A DNA stretch of 64,000 nt, taken from the NCBI RefSeq assembly GCF_049366555.1, contig NZ_JBMMGT010000008.1, positions 1 to 64,000 on the forward strand, in the 5' to 3' direction. This document shows, piece by piece, positions 61,597 through 64,000 of this stretch. Positions within the stretch are counted from its first letter, which is position 1; each line of letters starts with the position of its first letter. Both the position numbers and the translations under genes were made by a program. This stretch comes from Avibacterium volantium_A (GTDB lineage: Bacteria > Pseudomonadota > Gammaproteobacteria > Enterobacterales > Pasteurellaceae). The notes under the pieces are model-generated. The model was not told the origin of the DNA. It searched no databases and worked only from the letters and a program-made list of their open reading frames with translations.

Positions 61597-63405
61597 TCAA
61601 AATGTAGTACCATCTTTGTTGCAGTGATTGTTAATAATATTTTCTATTTGCTCAAAAAGAACTTTAAAGTTCTTAAAGTAATTGGTATCTTTATTTTTTA
61701 CCCATTTGGAAAAAAACACTTTATTTGAGCTAGTAGAATCAAGTTTTCTTAGTAGAAAATGGAATTTCTCTGGAATATTGTATTTATTAATGAATATATC
61801 TGTTAAATCCATCTTTTCTTTGGTAAGAGCAGTGTCTCTTTTTATATTAGTGAATACAAGAATATTTTCTTTTATAGCAAGATTAATTAACTCTATAGGA
61901 AACATAAGTTCCATTGATATTGCGATGTTTATATCTGTATATTTTGAAGAAAACTCTTTTATTTCATCTGTTATAGGTAGAATGCCGGCATAAATAGCCT
62001 TATTTTTTCCAATCTTGTAAAAGATAGTTTCTTCATCTTCAGAATAGTTACCAATTATTTTACTAAATAAACTCATGCCTTTATCATCTCTATCCCATAG
62101 ACTTATAATAATATCTGGCTCTAAATCACCATCTGGTTTTTCGCTTTCATCGAATATTTTACTAGTCTTAATTAATGAAGAAATATTATCTGCGCCATTT
62201 GCACTAATAAATTTACATATGGCAGTTCTTCCAGGGTAAAGTTTTTCATATGCTATATTTAGTATATCTTTATCTGTGACCCCCTCTACAATAATTCTAG
62301 GTAAATTTTTATCTTGCAATTCTTTATTTAAACGCTCGTTTTCTTCTTTTAATTTTTGGCTTCTATCAAATTCCTCTTTAGCTCTTTTAGTAATTAATGC
62401 AGTTATGCCTAGATTATTATCAAGTAGATCTTTTAAAGTAACCCTCTTAGCTGATGTTTCAGCATTACTATCGGAAGAATTTTGTGATATATACCATTTA
62501 GCTATGTGCTCTCCCTCAATATCATAAAACGCAGGAGAATGAGTTGTAACAAATATTTGGTTACCTTTGCAGAACTCATCTGAAAATTGTTTAGCTAAGA
62601 GAAATGCTGCACCAAGTTCTAAAGATGTTTTAGGTTCTTCATATGCCCATATATGATATTTAGTACTATTTTTAGTAATGAAATCTAATATGTATGGAAT
62701 ATGACGTGCTTGTATTCCATCCCCTCTTTTTTGTAATGAAACATGGTGATCATTATAACTTGTTGAAAAATCTAAACTATTAAATAATACTTTTAAATCT
62801 GTAGGTGGGCTAATATCGCTTTTAATTCCTATTCCCTCTTCAATTTTTTTAGTCATTTCTTCGGTGTTTTCATTGATTAACTTTGTTAATGCCTCTGTTG
62901 ATAATAAAAGTTCAGAATTATCATCATTAAATAATGTATCATGTAGCATATTTAAAAAGTAAGAGAATACATCCCTTCCTCTTATAGCTGGGATATAATG
63001 AAATGATAATTTATTTAAGAATTTAGGAATTATAGTTGGAGAAATATCTTTAGAATAAATTGTTTCAGGAGCTTCTGAATATCTATTCCAACTTTTCTTC
63101 ACGGAAAACTCTTGAGGTAGTGATTTCCATTTTAAAAAATTATTAAAATATATTCTAATCCATATAGATGCTTTTCCTTTTTGCTTTCTTACCTCTTGAG
63201 AACGTTTTTTAGTTAAATCATCATGAAAATAGAAATTTTTATCTAATTCTGTTTGGTTATTAAAGAATAAATTTAGAGCTTTTAATATATTTGACTTTCC
63301 GCTATCATTATTCCCAATAAGAATATTTAAATCTTCGGCGCGATCTAAGTTTATTTTATATACTGAACGAAAATAATGTATTTCTATTCTATTTATAATT
63401 TTCAT
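61597..63405 (-). CDS. AAA ATPase with TOPRIM domain (OLD-family-like, probable defence gene)
   Basis: I chose ATG 63405 (MKIINRIEIHYFRSVYKI), giving 602 residues; the longer frame overlaps nrdA and lacks a site. The SMC/ABC-type ATPase part has GNNDSGKSNILKAL (Walker A, near 30), QKRGDGIQARHIPYIL (signature region), EEPKTSLELG (Walker B-like, near 255) and FVTTHSPAF (near 285). After a coiled coil comes a TOPRIM-like fold: IIVEGVTDKD (near 371) and SLWDRDD (near 437), the Glu and DxD metal ligands. This is the layout of OLD-type nucleases, including GajA; an AriA plus DUF4435-like fusion is the alternative. Very AT-rich relative to neighbours, suggesting transfer. Confidence 0.78.
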   Translation of the reverse strand: MKIINRIEIHYFRSVYKINLDRAEDLNILIGNNDSGKSNILKALNLFFNNQTELDKNFYFHDDLTKKRSQEVRKQKGKASIWIRIYFNNFLKWKSLPQEFSVKKSWNRYSEAPETIYSKDISPTIIPKFLNKLSFHYIPAIRGRDVFSYFLNMLHDTLFNDDNSELLLSTEALTKLINENTEEMTKKIEEGIGIKSDISPPTDLKVLFNSLDFSTSYNDHHVSLQKRGDGIQARHIPYILDFITKNSTKYHIWAYEEPKTSLELGAAFLLAKQFSDEFCKGNQIFVTTHSPAFYDIEGEHIAKWYISQNSSDSNAETSAKRVTLKDLLDNNLGITALITKRAKEEFDRSQKLKEENERLNKELQDKNLPRIIVEGVTDKDILNIAYEKLYPGRTAICKFISANGADNISSLIKTSKIFDESEKPDGDLEPDIIISLWDRDDKGMSLFSKIIGNYSEDEETIFYKIGKNKAIYAGILPITDEIKEFSSKYTDINIAISMELMFPIELINLAIKENILVFTNIKRDTALTKEKMDLTDIFINKYNIPEKFHFLLRKLDSTSSNKVFFSKWVKNKDTNYFKNFKVLFEQIENIINNHCNKDGTTF

Positions 63406-63439
63406 ATACTTTTCCAAGTTCGTTTTTAAAATAAAATTA

Positions 63440-64000
63440 TTAGATTTTACAAGCTCCGCCCGCACAATCGTCATTGAGATCTTCTTGGCTGTCTTCCGCA
63501 CCATCACGGGTGTTTTGGTAGTAAAGTGTTTTCACGCCGTATTTGTAAGCGGTTAATAAATCTTTTAATAACACTTTCATCGGCACTTTACCGTCTTCAA
63601 AACGTTGTGGATCGTAGTTGGTGTTAGCAGAAATCGATTGGTCGATAAATTTCTGCATAATCCCTACCAAATGCAAATAACCGTCATTATTTGGAATGTC
63701 CCATAATAATTCGTAGTTTTCACTGAGGTTTTCATAATCTGGTACAACCTGTTTGAGAATACCGTCTTTTGATGCTTTAACGCTAACGTGTCCACGCGGT
63801 GGCTCAATGCCGTTGGTCGCATTGGAAATTTGCGATGAGGTTTCTGATGGCATAAGCGCGGTTAGTGTTGAGTTGCGTAAGCCGAAAGTTTTAATGTCTT
63901 GGCGCAGGCTTTCCCAATCGTAATGTAACGGCTCTTGCGTGAGTGTATCCACATCTTTCTTATAAGTATCAATCGGTAAAATGCCTTGTGCATAAGTGGT
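63440..64000 (-). CDS. nrdA: Ribonucleoside-diphosphate reductase alpha subunit, C-terminal part
   Basis: The last 186 codons of class Ia ribonucleotide reductase; the gene runs past the window edge. The frame is open to position 64000, so it does not start at the GTG near 63952. Visible are TTYAQGILPIDTYKKD, LRNSTLTALMPSETSSQISNATNG (substrate site), TLYYQNTRDGAED with the two electron-transfer tyrosines, and the flexible tail CAGGACKI with the paired redox cysteines. An OLD-like gene, not nrdB, follows 34 bases downstream. Confidence 0.97.
   Translation of the reverse strand, partial: TTYAQGILPIDTYKKDVDTLTQEPLHYDWESLRQDIKTFGLRNSTLTALMPSETSSQISNATNGIEPPRGHVSVKASKDGILKQVVPDYENLSENYELLWDIPNNDGYLHLVGIMQKFIDQSISANTNYDPQRFEDGKVPMKVLLKDLLTAYKYGVKTLYYQNTRDGAEDSQEDLNDDCAGGACKI

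Overview
The window is a chromosomal segment from a member of the Pasteurellaceae. The main evidence is the 9-base DNA uptake signal AAGTGCGGT, or its complement, which occurs more than thirty times. It is often paired head to head as the stem of a transcription terminator. This is the Haemophilus influenzae / Pasteurella multocida / Avibacterium / Aggregatibacter type of signal. Gene order (accA-pdxY-tilS, prmC-sirB1-kdsA, metY-rimP-nusA-infB-rbfA-truB) and protein sequences agree. Because gltA, sucAB and sucCD are all present, H. influenzae itself is unlikely, since it lacks gltA. Genus and species cannot be fixed from the sequence alone.

Layout: 1-1.1 kb is a decayed prophage tail-fibre remnant. 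1.3-9.2 kb holds a TCA-cycle block: gltA, then divergent sucAB and sucCD. 9.3-13.9 kb is a TonB receptor plus ABC importer set of BtuB/BtuFCD type, followed by an orphan PD-(D/E)XK nuclease-like gene and then metH, the B12-dependent methionine synthase. Import of B12 beside a B12 enzyme supports the corrinoid assignment. 19-22.2 kb is accA-pdxY-tilS. 22.4-23.2 kb is a compact three-gene minus-strand unit ending in a VbhA-like antitoxin with no Fic toxin. 23.3-28.5 kb carries ribA, pgpB, nagK, a gluconate 5-dehydrogenase and an alanine/glycine symporter. 28.6-37.1 kb is a kinase-fold gene and the initiator tRNA / translation-factor operon, with yiaW-yiaV inserted between infB and rbfA.

37.2-42.9 kb contains ilvE, the Hfq-type small RNA GcvB, its regulator gcvA, rlmM and an SOS-boxed uvrD. 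43.2-50.8 kb is a periplasmic gamma-glutamyltransferase followed by an oppABCDF oligopeptide importer. 51-54 kb has a DUF4198 periplasmic protein behind a Fur-like box, a MOSC protein and dacB. 54.3-61.5 kb is greA/yhbY, rlmE-ftsH, prmC-sirB1-kdsA and dapD. 61.6-63.4 kb is an AT-rich AAA-ATPase/TOPRIM (OLD-like) gene, a probable phage-defence gene, directly behind the truncated nrdA at the window edge.

The most useful new connection is regulatory. The GcvB RNA (38372-38541, minus strand) has long exact complementarity to the leaders of three genes in this window: gltA (12 contiguous pairs, 15 with one wobble), ilvE (10) and oppA (9-10). This would link amino-acid abundance to peptide uptake, branched-chain amino-acid synthesis and entry into the TCA cycle. 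The most likely undescribed systems are the three-gene VbhA-like cassette, the OLD-like gene behind nrdA and the orphan PD-(D/E)XK gene. No CRISPR array, intact insertion sequence, rRNA or origin was seen.
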